DNA of 41,002 nt, from NCBI GenBank assembly GCA_902791865.1, contig CADAXK010000025.1:1-41002 (forward strand). The letters run 5' to 3'. The DNA is from an uncultured Bacteroidia bacterium. GTDB lineage: Bacteria > Bacteroidota > Bacteroidia > Bacteroidales > ML635J-15. The notes under the pieces were generated by a model, which was not told the origin of the DNA, did no database searches, and was given only the letters and a program-made list of their open reading frames with translations. A program made the translations under genes and the position numbers. This document shows, one piece after another, positions 1 through 10,600 of this stretch; the first letter of the stretch is position 1, and each line of letters begins with the position of its first letter.

Positions 1-3000
1 AGCAGATATCAAGTGCGGAAGCCTCGGCGGAATACAGCAACAGATATGCCGACTACCGCCAGTCGCTCTACAGTCTGACAAATGCCGAGCAGCAGGGCGG
101 CAACGTAACGGAAAAGCTTTCCGAAAGCGAAAAGTCGGAGTATGCACTTTTGCAGACGATAATACCGCATGTCGACAACGAAACCAAGTCTGTTCTGCAG
201 CCTATCTACAGCAAGCTTGAAGAAAAGTACTCGTCGCACACGGAACCTATCAATGTGAGCGGCACCGAAGTCTTGTCAAATGCAAATACGGACAATGCGG
301 GCAAAACAACGGCTTCATCGCAGTTGAAGGCCTCCGTATCGCGACAGGAAAAGTACGAAACGAACATCGCCACAGCCGATACCGAAATCAGCGACATCGA
401 GACCAACCTTGCCACGGCCGACCGCAGCGAGAAGAAGCGCCTACAGACGGAACTTAACGAAGTTACGACCGAGCGCAACGACAATGTACGCAGCCTAGGC
501 GGTGAGAAGGAACGCTTCTACGCCGAAATCGACAAGGTGGCACGGGAGCAGATATCAAGTGCGGAAGCCTCGGCGGAATACAGCAACAGATATGCCGACT
601 ACCGCCAGTCGCTCTATAGCCTGACAAATGCCGAACAGCAGGGCGGAAACGTTACAGAAAAGCTTTCCGAAAGCGAAAAGTCGGAATACGCACTTTTGCA
701 GACGATAATACCGCATGTCGACAACGAAACCAAGTCTGTTCTGCAGCCTATCTACAGCAAACTTGATGAAAAGTATGGAACAGGCAGCAGTGTAATTGTA
801 GATGCGGCTTATTCGCAGTCGATTAATTTGCAGGAACAGATGATTCGCAACATTGACATTTCCACGAGGGAGATTGAGCGTCTGGAGCACCGCAAAGATG
901 GTGCAAAGAAGTCGGAACAAAGGCGAATTGCCGATGATATAGCACGGGAAGAAAGCCAAAAGGTCGATGACATTCAAAAACTTGCAATTGAAAAGTCAAA
1001 GTTTTACACCGAAATAAATCAGTCTTTGGAAACGGTTTTGCCGAAGATGTCCGATTCTATTCGTCAGGAATATGCCAAGGCATACGGATCGTACAACGAA
1101 ACGTTGACAACCATGAAGATTGGTCTTGGCTTTTATGAAATGGACAAGGCAAATAAGATTTATGGCAATGCAGAGGTTCAGGAATACAAATTGTTGCAAC
1201 AGATGAAGCAAGTCGCAACTGGCGATGTAAAGAAGGTCGTGGATGATATGATTGTCAGGATGGAAACTAAGAATTCCAGTTTGACAAAGTACAGGGTTGT
1301 AATAAATTACTTGGTTGAGGAGGTTGCGGATAATAATGTTCAGGCAGGTGAACATTCAGTGGAAAAAACAGATGCAACAATAAATAATGTAAGTGCAAAT
1401 GAACCAGATTCAACTAAAATTGTTGCTACTGTTGACAATTCATCATCATCTTCTTCTGTTACACCAAGCCGAAAGTCGATGTCGGGATACAATGCAGACT
1501 CGTATGGTATTTACAATATGCCCGAAATAAATATGGGCTTGTACTATCGCATACAGATTGTCGCTGTGAGCGTTAGGTACAGAATGCGTGATTTCAACGG
1601 TTTGTCGTTGATATTTACCGAATTGATACCAAATACAAACATTGTCCGCTATATGACGGGCGAGTATTACAAGTATGTTTCGGCGCGTGAGGATTTGCCA
1701 AAGGTCAGAAGCCTCGGTTTCAGTGATGCCTTTATTGTGGCATATTACAATGGAAAGAGAATTTCGATAGCAGAGGCACGTCGTCTGGAGGCTTTGCAGA
1801 ATGTTGAGGAAAACGAAGAAATACCAGTTGTTATCCGTCACGAGGCACCAGCAGATTATGTTGAGCCGGAAGATGTTATTGCAAATGTTTCGTCAAAATC
1901 GGAGAATGTTGTAAGCGAGGGACTTATCAATATTGTCGAAAACAATACCATAAATGTTCAAGGTACGACAAATAGTGTCGGAGGAGAAACAAGTGGCACA
2001 ACGTATGAAACCCACGAGATTCCATCCAAGGGCGTATATTTTGCCGTACAGGTTGGAGTTTATAAGGATAGGAGACAGCCATGGCAGTTGAAAGGCGTAT
2101 CTCCTATAGACTATGAGATTATGCCAAACGGTTTTGTTCGTCACACTTCTGGATGTTTCGCCGAGTACGAGCAGGCAAGGGCATCACAGATGAATATTCG
2201 CCGACAGGGAATAACCGACGCCTTTGTGATTGCATACATTGATGGTCGCAAGGTTAGTTTTGCCGAAGGTGTAGAATATCAGAGGCAAATGGCGAGCCGA
2301 CTTGTTGCGCAATCGTCTGATAATGCGGAAATGCAGTCGAAGTCGAATGGTGCGCGTGAAGAAAACCTTTCGAATGTTGAATATGCACCTTTGAATCTTA
2401 CCACTGGTACCGAGGAGAACAATGCGTCAGGTATTTCGTATTATGTGCAGATAGGTGCATTCTCGAAGTCGCCCGATCCCGAGATTCTGTCGGTATTCTC
2501 GAAGGTTGCAGGCGACAAGATTCATGTGAAGTTCCCGCGCGAAGGCTTGCAGATTTATCGCATTGGTGTTTTTAACTCGTACGAGGAAGCGCAAAATACA
2601 CTTGCCGAGGCACGTTCGTTTGGAATTGTTGATGCTTTCATTGTGGCGTTCAAGGGCGAAGAGCAGATTTCGAGTTCCGAAGCAATACGTCTGCAAAATG
2701 CAGTAAGGCAGATCGAAGGTAATTCTGGTGAGACTATAAATAATGGTTCTGTGCAGAAGTCGTCTTCGCAAAATGTATCGACAACATCTAGCACAACGAC
2801 AAGGCCAGTAGTTCCTGCGGAAACTTTGCAACAGTCTGCTGGTGGAGTTGAGTATTTTGTACAGCTTGGTGCTTTTGTGAATACGCCCGATGCAAGGAGC
2901 ATGGCAATATTCCGTTCTATTGCATCTACAAGTGGCTCACGGCTTTCGTCAGTTCAGAATGGTAGGTTTACCAACTATAGGGTAGGAGCTTTCAAGACAT

Positions 3001-3119
3001 TTGCCGATGTTAAGACAGCGGTAGATAGAGCACGTTCTATGGGCGTTACCGATGCCTTTGTAGTTGCGTTCTACAACGGCGAACGAATCCCAGTCGCAGA
3101 AGCCAAAGAAAAGGAATGA
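1..3119 (+). CDS. SPOR-like domain repeat protein, 5' end outside window
   Basis: The frame is open from the first bases (first complete codon at 3), so the gene begins upstream; the TTG at 150 is internal. The N-terminal visible part is charged and helical (probable coiled coil) and made of roughly 180-residue repeats, two nearly identical and a third diverged one at about 800-1300. Four SPOR-like domains follow, at about 1536-1770, 2035-2270, 2435-2690 and 2848-3110. Each starts with a Y-x-V-Q-(I/L/V)-G-(A/V)-(F/Y)-type strand, except the first (YRIQIVAVS), and ends with a D-A-F-(I/V)-V-A-(F/Y) strand. SPOR domains are known to bind denuded peptidoglycan glycan strands; a cell-envelope role is inferred. 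Serine/threonine/asparagine-rich linkers separate the domains. No T9SS sorting signal is present at the C-terminus. The signal peptide and first domains cannot be seen. Confidence 0.85.
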   Translation, partial: QISSAEASAEYSNRYADYRQSLYSLTNAEQQGGNVTEKLSESEKSEYALLQTIIPHVDNETKSVLQPIYSKLEEKYSSHTEPINVSGTEVLSNANTDNAGKTTASSQLKASVSRQEKYETNIATADTEISDIETNLATADRSEKKRLQTELNEVTTERNDNVRSLGGEKERFYAEIDKVAREQISSAEASAEYSNRYADYRQSLYSLTNAEQQGGNVTEKLSESEKSEYALLQTIIPHVDNETKSVLQPIYSKLDEKYGTGSSVIVDAAYSQSINLQEQMIRNIDISTREIERLEHRKDGAKKSEQRRIADDIAREESQKVDDIQKLAIEKSKFYTEINQSLETVLPKMSDSIRQEYAKAYGSYNETLTTMKIGLGFYEMDKANKIYGNAEVQEYKLLQQMKQVATGDVKKVVDDMIVRMETKNSSLTKYRVVINYLVEEVADNNVQAGEHSVEKTDATINNVSANEPDSTKIVATVDNSSSSSSVTPSRKSMSGYNADSYGIYNMPEINMGLYYRIQIVAVSVRYRMRDFNGLSLIFTELIPNTNIVRYMTGEYYKYVSAREDLPKVRSLGFSDAFIVAYYNGKRISIAEARRLEALQNVEENEEIPVVIRHEAPADYVEPEDVIANVSSKSENVVSEGLINIVENNTINVQGTTNSVGGETSGTTYETHEIPSKGVYFAVQVGVYKDRRQPWQLKGVSPIDYEIMPNGFVRHTSGCFAEYEQARASQMNIRRQGITDAFVIAYIDGRKVSFAEGVEYQRQMASRLVAQSSDNAEMQSKSNGAREENLSNVEYAPLNLTTGTEENNASGISYYVQIGAFSKSPDPEILSVFSKVAGDKIHVKFPREGLQIYRIGVFNSYEEAQNTLAEARSFGIVDAFIVAFKGEEQISSSEAIRLQNAVRQIEGNSGETINNGSVQKSSSQNVSTTSSTTTRPVVPAETLQQSAGGVEYFVQLGAFVNTPDARSMAIFRSIASTSGSRLSSVQNGRFTNYRVGAFKTFADVKTAVDRARSMGVTDAFVVAFYNGERIPVAEAKEKE
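2..775 (+). repeat. 546-bp tandem duplication inside the SPOR-protein gene
   Basis: Bases 2-229 are repeated nearly perfectly at 548-775, an offset of 546 bp or 182 codons, so the frame is kept. A third, diverged unit follows at protein level. The left edge of the window cuts through this array, so the true copy number cannot be read here. Confidence 0.9.
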
Positions 3120-3120
3120 A

Positions 3121-3340
3121 AGTACAGACGCAAAATTTTGCGTCTTAATTGGCGCAAATCATTTCATTCGGCGCAAATCATTGCAATCGCCGCAATCTTC
3201 GAATCATCAAATCATCAAATCCTTGAACCTTTGAACTCTTAAACGTTAAACCCAGAAACGGGCGCCAGCCATAGAACGGCCTAGCCCTCAACGAAGTTAA
3301 CCTTTAGCTCGGCGTAAGCCAAACATCAAAATTATTTCCT
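3121..3340 (+). repeat. Composite intergenic repeat, copy 1
   Basis: In order it holds the perfect 20-bp palindrome AGACGCAAAATTTTGCGTCT (3126-3145), three short iterations built on gcgcaaatcatt/gcaatc (to about 3195), short GAATCATCAAAT direct repeats (3200-3220), a cttgaac/cgttaaac/agaaacg stretch, and an inverted copy of the segment that reads AGGGCTTCGCCGTTC elsewhere (about 3276-3300), then acctttagctcggc. No gene is seen between 3120 and 3391. The palindrome lies 6 bp after the upstream stop codon and might also act as a transcription terminator. Confidence 0.8.
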
Positions 3341-3368
3341 TGTCAAAATCATTTATTTATTAAATTTG
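3339..3368 (+). promoter_or_regulatory. Bacteroidetes-type promoter of the MNT/HEPN pair
   Basis: CTTG (3339-3342), an 18-bp spacer and a perfect TAAATTTG -7 element (3361-3368). The expected transcript start lies about 6 bp downstream, which makes the ATG at 3392 the sensible start and leaves the in-frame TTG at 3380 almost without a leader. Confidence 0.6.
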
Positions 3369-3391
3369 CAGAATTAAAGTTGGATTGGCTT

Positions 3392-3712
3392 ATGTCGCGA
3401 GAAACGATAATAAAGATGCTGACGGAAACCGCACGGAATGTTGTCCCTACGGGTTCAAAGGTCGTTTTGTTCGGTTCGCAGGCGCGGGGCGATGCTAACG
3501 AGGAGTCTGACTGGGATATACTTGTCTTGTTGGACAGCCAGCGCGTACTTCTTAGTGATTACGATAATATTGCATATCCTATCCGTGCTGCGGGATGGGA
3601 TGTCGATGCAATCGTGAATCCAATCCTATATACCAAGACTGATTGGCAAAATAGCAGTAACACTCTCTTCTATAAGAATGTAACAAAAGACGGTATTGTA
3701 CTATGGGGCTGA
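3392..3712 (+). CDS. MNT-type nucleotidyltransferase, putative antitoxin (MntA-like)
   Basis: This 106-residue protein has the minimal nucleotidyltransferase signature: GSQAR at residues 28-32, the SDWDI acidic pair (D40, D42) and a further Asp in DVDAIV (D72). In known MntA/HepT systems the MNT protein neutralises its HEPN partner by transferring AMP to it; that role is inferred here from family and neighbour. ATG 3392 is preferred over TTG 3380 because of the promoter at 3339-3368. Its 3' end overlaps the start of the HEPN gene by 10 bp (ATG at 3703), typical of a translationally coupled pair. The length is normal and nothing essential is missing, so the antitoxin half looks intact. Confidence 0.85.
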   Translation: MSRETIIKMLTETARNVVPTGSKVVLFGSQARGDANEESDWDILVLLDSQRVLLSDYDNIAYPIRAAGWDVDAIVNPILYTKTDWQNSSNTLFYKNVTKDGIVLWG

Positions 3713-4114
3713 ACGAGACAGAAAGGAAGGTAATGGTTGAATATAAGTTCCAAAAGGAAATCAGGACTTTGGAGCTGGCAAAAGGGCAATATTGAGCTGA
3801 AATACTGGGAAGTAATAGCAAATAGACTTTATTATGCTGCTTATTATGCGGTATCAGCTTTGTTATTGGCGAATAAAATTTCCGTCAAAACACACAATGG
3901 TGTAATCCAAATGTTTGGTATGAAGTTCGTTAAGACAAATATTGTGGATGCCGAATTAGGGAAACTATACAATAGACTTTTTTCGTTACGGCTCACAGGT
4001 GACTACAACGATTCGTATACATTGTCCGAAGATGATGTCGTTTCTTTGGTAGAACCAACCGAGAAGTTTATTGTTGAAATAAAAAAGTTGGTGGAATCAC
4101 CACAAAACCTATAG
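3703..4114 (+). CDS. HEPN-domain protein (UPF0332-like), frameshifted near the 5' end
   Basis: From ATG 3703 the frame reads MGLNETERKVMVEYKF... and hits TGA at 3796-3798. The following part of the family sequence (NIELKYWEVIANRLYYAAYY onward) continues in the next frame to 4114. Removing one base from the AAAAGGG run near 3780-3786 joins the two parts into one HEPN protein of about 136 residues. The unbroken part alone would begin at about 3737. The core motifs ANRLYYAAYYA and KTHNGV and the RLTGDY segment fit HEPN proteins of the UPF0332 type. The catalytic RX4-6H motif of HepT RNases is not seen. Together with the upstream MNT gene this is a toxin-antitoxin-like pair; whether the toxin half is truly dead or the indel is a consensus error cannot be decided here. 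Confidence 0.75.
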
Positions 4115-4159
4115 CCGATTTAATATATTACGTTTGAATTATGCCATTCAAACGATATC

Positions 4160-4500
4160 TTCAGTGCCCTTCGCCGTTCTCGCGCAGCGATTTATTTTTT
4201 AGTGCCCTAAAGGGCAGAAATATAACAAATCTATTCCAAATTAAACAAAAAAAGATTTGAAAGATTACTTGCTTCGCTGCGTGAGCTAAAGGTTTGTATC
4301 AATTTGTATGATTTCTCGCGCAGCGACTCCTTTCCCTTTCGCGTAGCGACTTCTTCTATTTTCGCGCAGCGACACCCTTTTTGCCTTTCTCTCGCTTCCT
4401 TGTACAGACGCAAAATTTTGCGTCTCAAATTTTGCGTCTCAAACGTCGCCAATCATTTCAATCGCCACAACGCATTGCGAACGGCGTAACGTAGCTGTCC
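4160..4500 (+). repeat. Composite intergenic repeat, copy 2
   Basis: This copy contains cgccgttctcgcgcagcga (4171-4189), a GCCC-TAAA-GGGC hairpin (about 4204-4215), the module from 4218 to about 4310 that recurs nearly identically at about 17865-17955, three TCGCG(C/T)AGCGAC units (4317-4372), the palindrome at 4406-4425 with a second half-copy AAATTTTGCGTCT (4427-4439), and gcaatcattgc-type iterations to about 4490. The short reading frames across it are not convincing genes. The 520 bp between 4115 and 4634 otherwise hold only the promoter of adhesin A. Confidence 0.8.
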
Positions 4501-4573
4501 TTACATTTCAGCATATACATTTTGCCTTATATCTAATTTTTCCGCATTGCAATATAATGTCTAATTCAAAAAC

Positions 4574-4603
4574 TTTCCTTACGTTATTTTTATTTTATCT
4601 TTG
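4574..4603 (+). promoter_or_regulatory. Promoter of adhesin A
   Basis: TTTC (4574-4577), an 18-bp spacer and TATCTTTG (4596-4603), one base off consensus in the -33 element. It sits 32 bp before ATG 4635 and downstream of the alternative ATG at 4557, which therefore cannot be the start on this transcript. Confidence 0.6.
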
Positions 4604-4634
4604 CGCGCTTGTTATATTAGGATATTTATATACT

Positions 4635-7600
4635 ATGAATAAAATATTTACCTTATGCAATGACCGCCAGAATAGACGTAATATTAATTGTTTCGATATG
4701 AAAATGAATAATAATGAAAACAAGACGATTGAAAGACATAAATTTTTCAATCTAAAATCCTGCATTGTAATTCTACTGTTGCTGTTCGGCGTGAACGCTT
4801 GGGGACAAATAACAACTATAAATTATAGTTTTGAAGGTTCCGATAAGAATAGATGGACTTTTGTGAATGGTAGTGCTACAAATAAATGGTGTATAAGTAA
4901 AAATGCCAATGCACAAAATGGTGGCACATATTCTCTATATGTTACAAATGGTGATGGTGGTTTGCAAACAGGTTCAGAACAAGCATATAGTTATAATATA
5001 AGCTATTTCTCTATTGTTTGGGCTTACATTGATATATATTTTCCAGAATCGTCAAGCGATTATACTTTTTCGTTTGATTGGAAATGTGCTGGAGAATCCA
5101 CTTTTGATTATTTTTCCGTTTTTTTAGGCGATGCGTCTACACCGACAGCGTTAAATTCTGGTAATAATAGCGATGTGCCAGCACAACCTTCAAATACAAT
5201 TTCATTTACAAATAACATTTATTCAGCCGGCGGTACGAAATTCAATGGCTATAATGGTAGTTCAATTGCAAATACTTCATGGTATACATTTTCCCAGACG
5301 CTTAATAGAGTTACTTATTCAGGAACAACGAAACGTTTGTATTTTGTATGGAAAGATGACAATAGTGCAGGAACTACACCCGGTGCTGCCATTGATAACA
5401 TAAAGATAACATATACAGCTGCGAATCCACCAATGACAATGGAATGTGGTACTACTTATTCTGGTTCACTCAGGGAAGGCTATAGTGGATGGCAGTACTA
5501 TACAGGAAGTGGTCATGGTGGATGGAACGAAATAGGGGAAGAACACATATATTCATTCACTCCTGATATAAGTGGTGATTATACTTTTATTGCTTCAACT
5601 ATTGAAGGTGACCCAGATTTCTTTGTGTTATCTTCGTTAAATAATAACACCTGTATTGCTGGTTGGGATGGTAATTCGGAAGATCCATCTGTAGAAATTA
5701 CGCTTACTGGCGGTGTGACATATTATGTAGTTGCGGAACATTCAAGTCCGGCTGGTACTCAGAGATATGAAATTAAGGTAATGTGTCCAGTCTGTAGCCG
5801 TTCACTTTCTTTTGGTAGCAGTCCAAAGACTGTTTTGCATGGCTCCACGGCAAGTTGTGTAGCAACACCTTCAGTTGGTGGCGGAACAATTGTGTACGAG
5901 TCATCCAATACATCTGTGGCTACCGTTAATAGTTCGGGTGTTGTTACAGGAGTTTCTTTGGGTGTTGCAACAATTACAGCAACCGTTTATAGCGATGGTA
6001 CTTATTGTGATGCTACAACTACTCATACCATTGTGGTATTGCCTCCTGCTCCTTCCATTAGCCAGCAGTCCATTCCGTTGTGCGGTAATATTGTCCGTCT
6101 CGAAGCTCATTATAGCGGAGCCGTGCCATCAGGATACTCGTATCACTGGTATCGGGGCAGTGTAGCTAGTGCAAACGAAATAACAGAAGGGCGTTCGGGA
6201 GATAACTATCGCTACCTTGATATTAACGCAGTACGCGATGAGAATATATATTGTCGACTGGAAAGCGATACAAGATATCTCCAAGCGACAGAATTCGAAT
6301 ATAATGGCGACAAACAGACATATACAGTGCCTCATGGTACTACATCTCTGAAACTGGAGGCATGGGGTGCGTCTGGTGGCCGAGGCAGAGGAAATGAAAA
6401 ATGGTTGTCGGTAGGTGGCAATGGCGGCTACTCTGTTGGTAATTATGTTGCAGAACCAGGTACAGATTTATATGTTGTCGTTGGTGGTAAAGGAAGTGAT
6501 GCCGTTCTTGGTAGTGGAACTGTTACGATTACAGCACCTGGTGGCTACAATGGTGGTGGCGGCGGCACATGCGACGACGAAAATTCTAGTTCTGCTGGTC
6601 GCGAAGCGGCTGGTGGTGGTGGTGGTGCTACTCATATTGCAAAGGCTGCTCCGAGTTCAGGTAGTGACTATCAGTTGAGATATTATAATTCAAACTCAGC
6701 AGACATATTATTGGTTGCAGGAGGAGGTGGTGGCGGTTCGTATAAAGAATGGGGCGGCACAGGTGGTGGTGCTTCAGGAGGTGCTGGCGCGGGAAGTGGA
6801 ACAACACACTCTGGTGGGTTTGGATATGGCGCTAATGCTCAAGGCATGGGAGATAATGATGGCGTTGCAGGTGCTGGTGGAGGTTGGCAAGGTGGCAATG
6901 CTTATAATACGACATCAAGTGCAAGCTATGCTGGGGGCGGTTCCGGATATATTGGAGCGGCTGGACTTACCTCAAGTTCTACGACAGGCGGTGTTGTGTA
7001 CGAGAATAATGGTAGGGCTCGCATTACGGCAACGGCTCCAATTTGCGGAAATATAAGTTCTCCTTTATCAATTGCTTGTTGCGACAACCCCTCAGGAACA
7101 TTCGCAATCAACGGTTCGTCCAGCGTTACATTCGGCACCGATCAGACTGCCACGCTCAATGTGAACAATACTACGGGATATACTATCTCTTGGGTATCCG
7201 ACAACACATCCATCGTGACGGTGGCTGGCAACGGCAATTCCGCTGTCATTACAGGTGGTCATGCCTTGGGTACCACTACCATAACGGCATCTATCACACC
7301 AAGCGATTCAGATATTTGCCCAATGGAACTAATATATACTATAACTGTCAACCCTACCATTACCTTCGATGTCACTACCACCTGCAACGGGACTCCATCT
7401 ATGCAACCAGACCCGCAAACCGTCGCTTCTGGCACTATTGTTACCGTGCCTTGGGACGGAATAGAATGTAACGGCAGTACGTTCTTAGGCTGGGCCACGA
7501 ATAGTAATGGTACTGCAACTTATACCAACGGGAGCAGCATCACGGTGAATAACAACATCACCCTATATGCCATTTTTAAACCAAACCATACCTTAACTGT

Positions 7601-10600
7601 CATTAGTAATCTGCCGGAAGGTGGCACGGTAACGGGAAGTGGCACTTATTATGAGGGACAAACCGTAAACATTTCCGCTACACCTGCAAGTGGCTATTAC
7701 TTGGCAGTATGGTCATTGGTGGGTGCGGGCAGTAGCCTCTCAAGCATGATTGTCGCTAACCCAACTTTAACCATGGGCACAACGGATGCAACTGTGATGG
7801 CTAACTTTTATTTGATAGAACCCTCGGGTGGTTCAGACTCCGACTGCGGAACAAAAATAATATATTGTAGTACTGGAGGTAACGACAATAACAACGGTTC
7901 GTCCACCGCTCCTGTACAGACCCTTAACAAGGCGCTATCCCTTGCAACAGGTGGTACTGCTTCCAACCCTGCCATCATCCGTATGGCAAGCGGTACATAT
8001 AATGTTAATGCACCTGTAAACCTTATCAGCAATGTAATAATCGACGGACAGTGGACAGCCAACACCTCTACTGGCGTTTGGACAAAGGGCACGACACTTA
8101 CCACCATCAATCGTACTACTACTAGTCCCGAGGGTGGAACAACCCAGCCGCGCATTGTTGCTATTGAAGGCAACAGTGTGGGCAATTTCAAACTGCAGGA
8201 TATAAAGGTGACCACAGCAAATGCTCCTGCCTATTCGGCTATCACTAGCAATAATTATGGCGTTTCTACCTACGCAGTGCATTTGAATGGTTGTAGTAAC
8301 TATGAATTCGTAAGATGCCAATTGTTGCCGGGAAATGCAAGTCAAGGAAAGGCAGGACAAAGTGGTAACGCTGGTGCTGCTGGTGGCGGAGCATCAGGTG
8401 GTAGCGGAGGCGATGGCGGATCTGCCAGCAGCTCATCGGCGAGCAATGGATCCACGGGCCGTACGGGTTCTGCTGGATCATACTCCGGTGGTTCTGGGGG
8501 TTCTGGGGGTAATGAAACATCATACACCAGCGCAGGAAATCACACTGCCACAGGAGGGCCTGGCGGTAGTGGTTATGTAGGCACTCAGGGTGCTACTGGC
8601 AGCAATGGTACAGATGGTTCAATATCGAACACCACAAACTATGGAAGTTATTTCACTCCTGGAGGACAGGCTGGTACGGGTGGCCGTGGCGGCAATGGCA
8701 GTGGTGGCGGCGGCGGCGGCGGTGGCGGCGGCGCCAGAGCAAGGGTGGGAACCCTAGGTGGTCGCTATGCCTATAGTTCTGGTGGCAAAGGTGGCAATGG
8801 CGGATCTGGCGGATCTGGCGGCTACGGTGGCACTGGCGGCTATGGAGGCGGTTCTTCCTTCGGTGTATATCACTACGGAAGCACTTCCATAGGAACATTT
8901 ACCGATTGCTACATCGTTTCAGGAACAGCAGGTACTGGCGGTAACGGCGGTGCTGGCGGTTCTGGCGGTAATGGTAATAATGGTTCCGTTGGTGTTCAGC
9001 CAGACACAGACTCTGAATCATATGGGTTGTCTGGCACTTCTTATGCAACAGGTGGTAAGGGCGGCACTGGCGGCACTGGCGGAAAAGGTGGCACTGGCGG
9101 CGCTGGCGGCAAAGGCGCCAACGGCGTGTCCTACAAGGTGGCCGTGGTCACCAGCAGCGGCCTGTCGAGTGGTGTATCTTCTGGCTATACAACCACACCT
9201 TCCAACTATGTTACCTCAATCGACTACGGTTCATCATCCAAGATGGGTTGCACCAACTCGCAAATCAAGGTAACTAAGAGCAGTGGTGCATTCAACACTA
9301 GTTTCTATGTAAACGACAAGACTCCTAGTAGCACTACTTCTACTGGCAACAATGCAGTAATGGCATTCCCGTTAGGCATGACTAACAAAGCTCTTACAAA
9401 TACAACTCAATACAACCCATATATCTTCATCGCATACGAGCGCAACCTTGGCGAAATCGACGGTGTAAACAACATCTGCATCAGATCTGCCCAAACCTAT
9501 ACCTATACCTACACTGGCGACATCAATAATGGCGATGTTCTTCAGTGGCGTCTCGTTTCTGCCGATGGCAACACACAGTACGAATCGTATGCTGTTATAG
9601 TAGAAGCAGGTTCTGTAAATACATACACAATTAACGCAGAAAGTCTCGGACTTGTTGCTGGAAGCTATCTTATCAAGCTCGAAATCAAGAGCGACTGCTG
9701 TGGCGTTTCGGTTCCTATATGGAAGGAGATAGAGGTTCTGGAGGCTCCTACTTTCTCGGTTTATGCCAGCGATGCAGTATGTCACGACGGAAACGGTTCA
9801 ATTGAGGTAACTGCAAGCGGAGGCACTTCGCCATACTCGTTCTCAAGCGATAATGGCTCGAACTGGACAAGTAGTGAAAACAATCCGTTCAATTTCAGTC
9901 TTGAACAAGGCACCTATTATATATTGGTGAAGGATGACAATGAATGTGTGGCTTTGGCATACGAGGAGGCAGTAATTGGTGAGCCGGCAGAATTCACGGC
10001 AGGTGAAATCAAAACCACGGGTCAAACGCTTTGCTACAATACAGGAACACTCAACGAAATTGGTGTTACAACGGTTGCAAGCGGTGGCGAAGGTGAAATA
10101 TTCTATCAGTGGTATGTTGATGGCAATTCTATATCAGAAACAAACTCATCGACACATACTCCTGCAAACACCTACAAGACCAGTCCTGGAGTTTATCATT
10201 TTACTCGTAAGGCAAGATATGGCGAGTGCCCTAATTGGATACAATCGGATGGCAGTTGGACACTTACAGTCGAGGAGGCTTCTGTAGGTACCGTAACCGC
10301 ATCCGCATCGTCAGAAACAATCTGTATCGGCAGTACGGTAACTCTCTCTGCAAGCGCAGAAGGCAACAGCGGAACAATGTCGTATGTATGGGAAGGTGGC
10401 TCTACATCTGTAATGCCTAATGCTACAACAACATACCATGTAACGGCAACCGCAACAACAGCAGGTGCTGGCTGTACTGCCGAAACAATCAAGGAAGTGA
10501 CGGTAACGGTTACAGCACCATCGGTTGACGGAATCGCATCCGGCGATATGGTTTGGTCGGGCAACGCCGGCACAACCAACTGGGCAACCGCTGGCAACTG

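Noticed and set aside
3121..3340. CRISPR array made of the intergenic repeats
   Set aside because: The repeats are not regularly spaced, there are no unique spacers of constant length, and no cas genes are present.
4231..4489. Short frames on both strands in repeat copy 2
   Set aside because: They only translate the composite repeat (similar frames appear in the other copies) and show no protein-like conservation or promoter.
4557..4634. Upstream start at 4557 for adhesin A
   Set aside because: The promoter -7 element ends at 4603, after this ATG, and adhesins B and C begin at the position equivalent to 4635.
8266..8898. Minus-strand reading frames of 60-85 codons opposite the glycine-rich tract
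   Set aside because: They are proline-, histidine- and arginine-rich complements of the GGx codons, with no start context, and the plus-strand frame is clearly coding.
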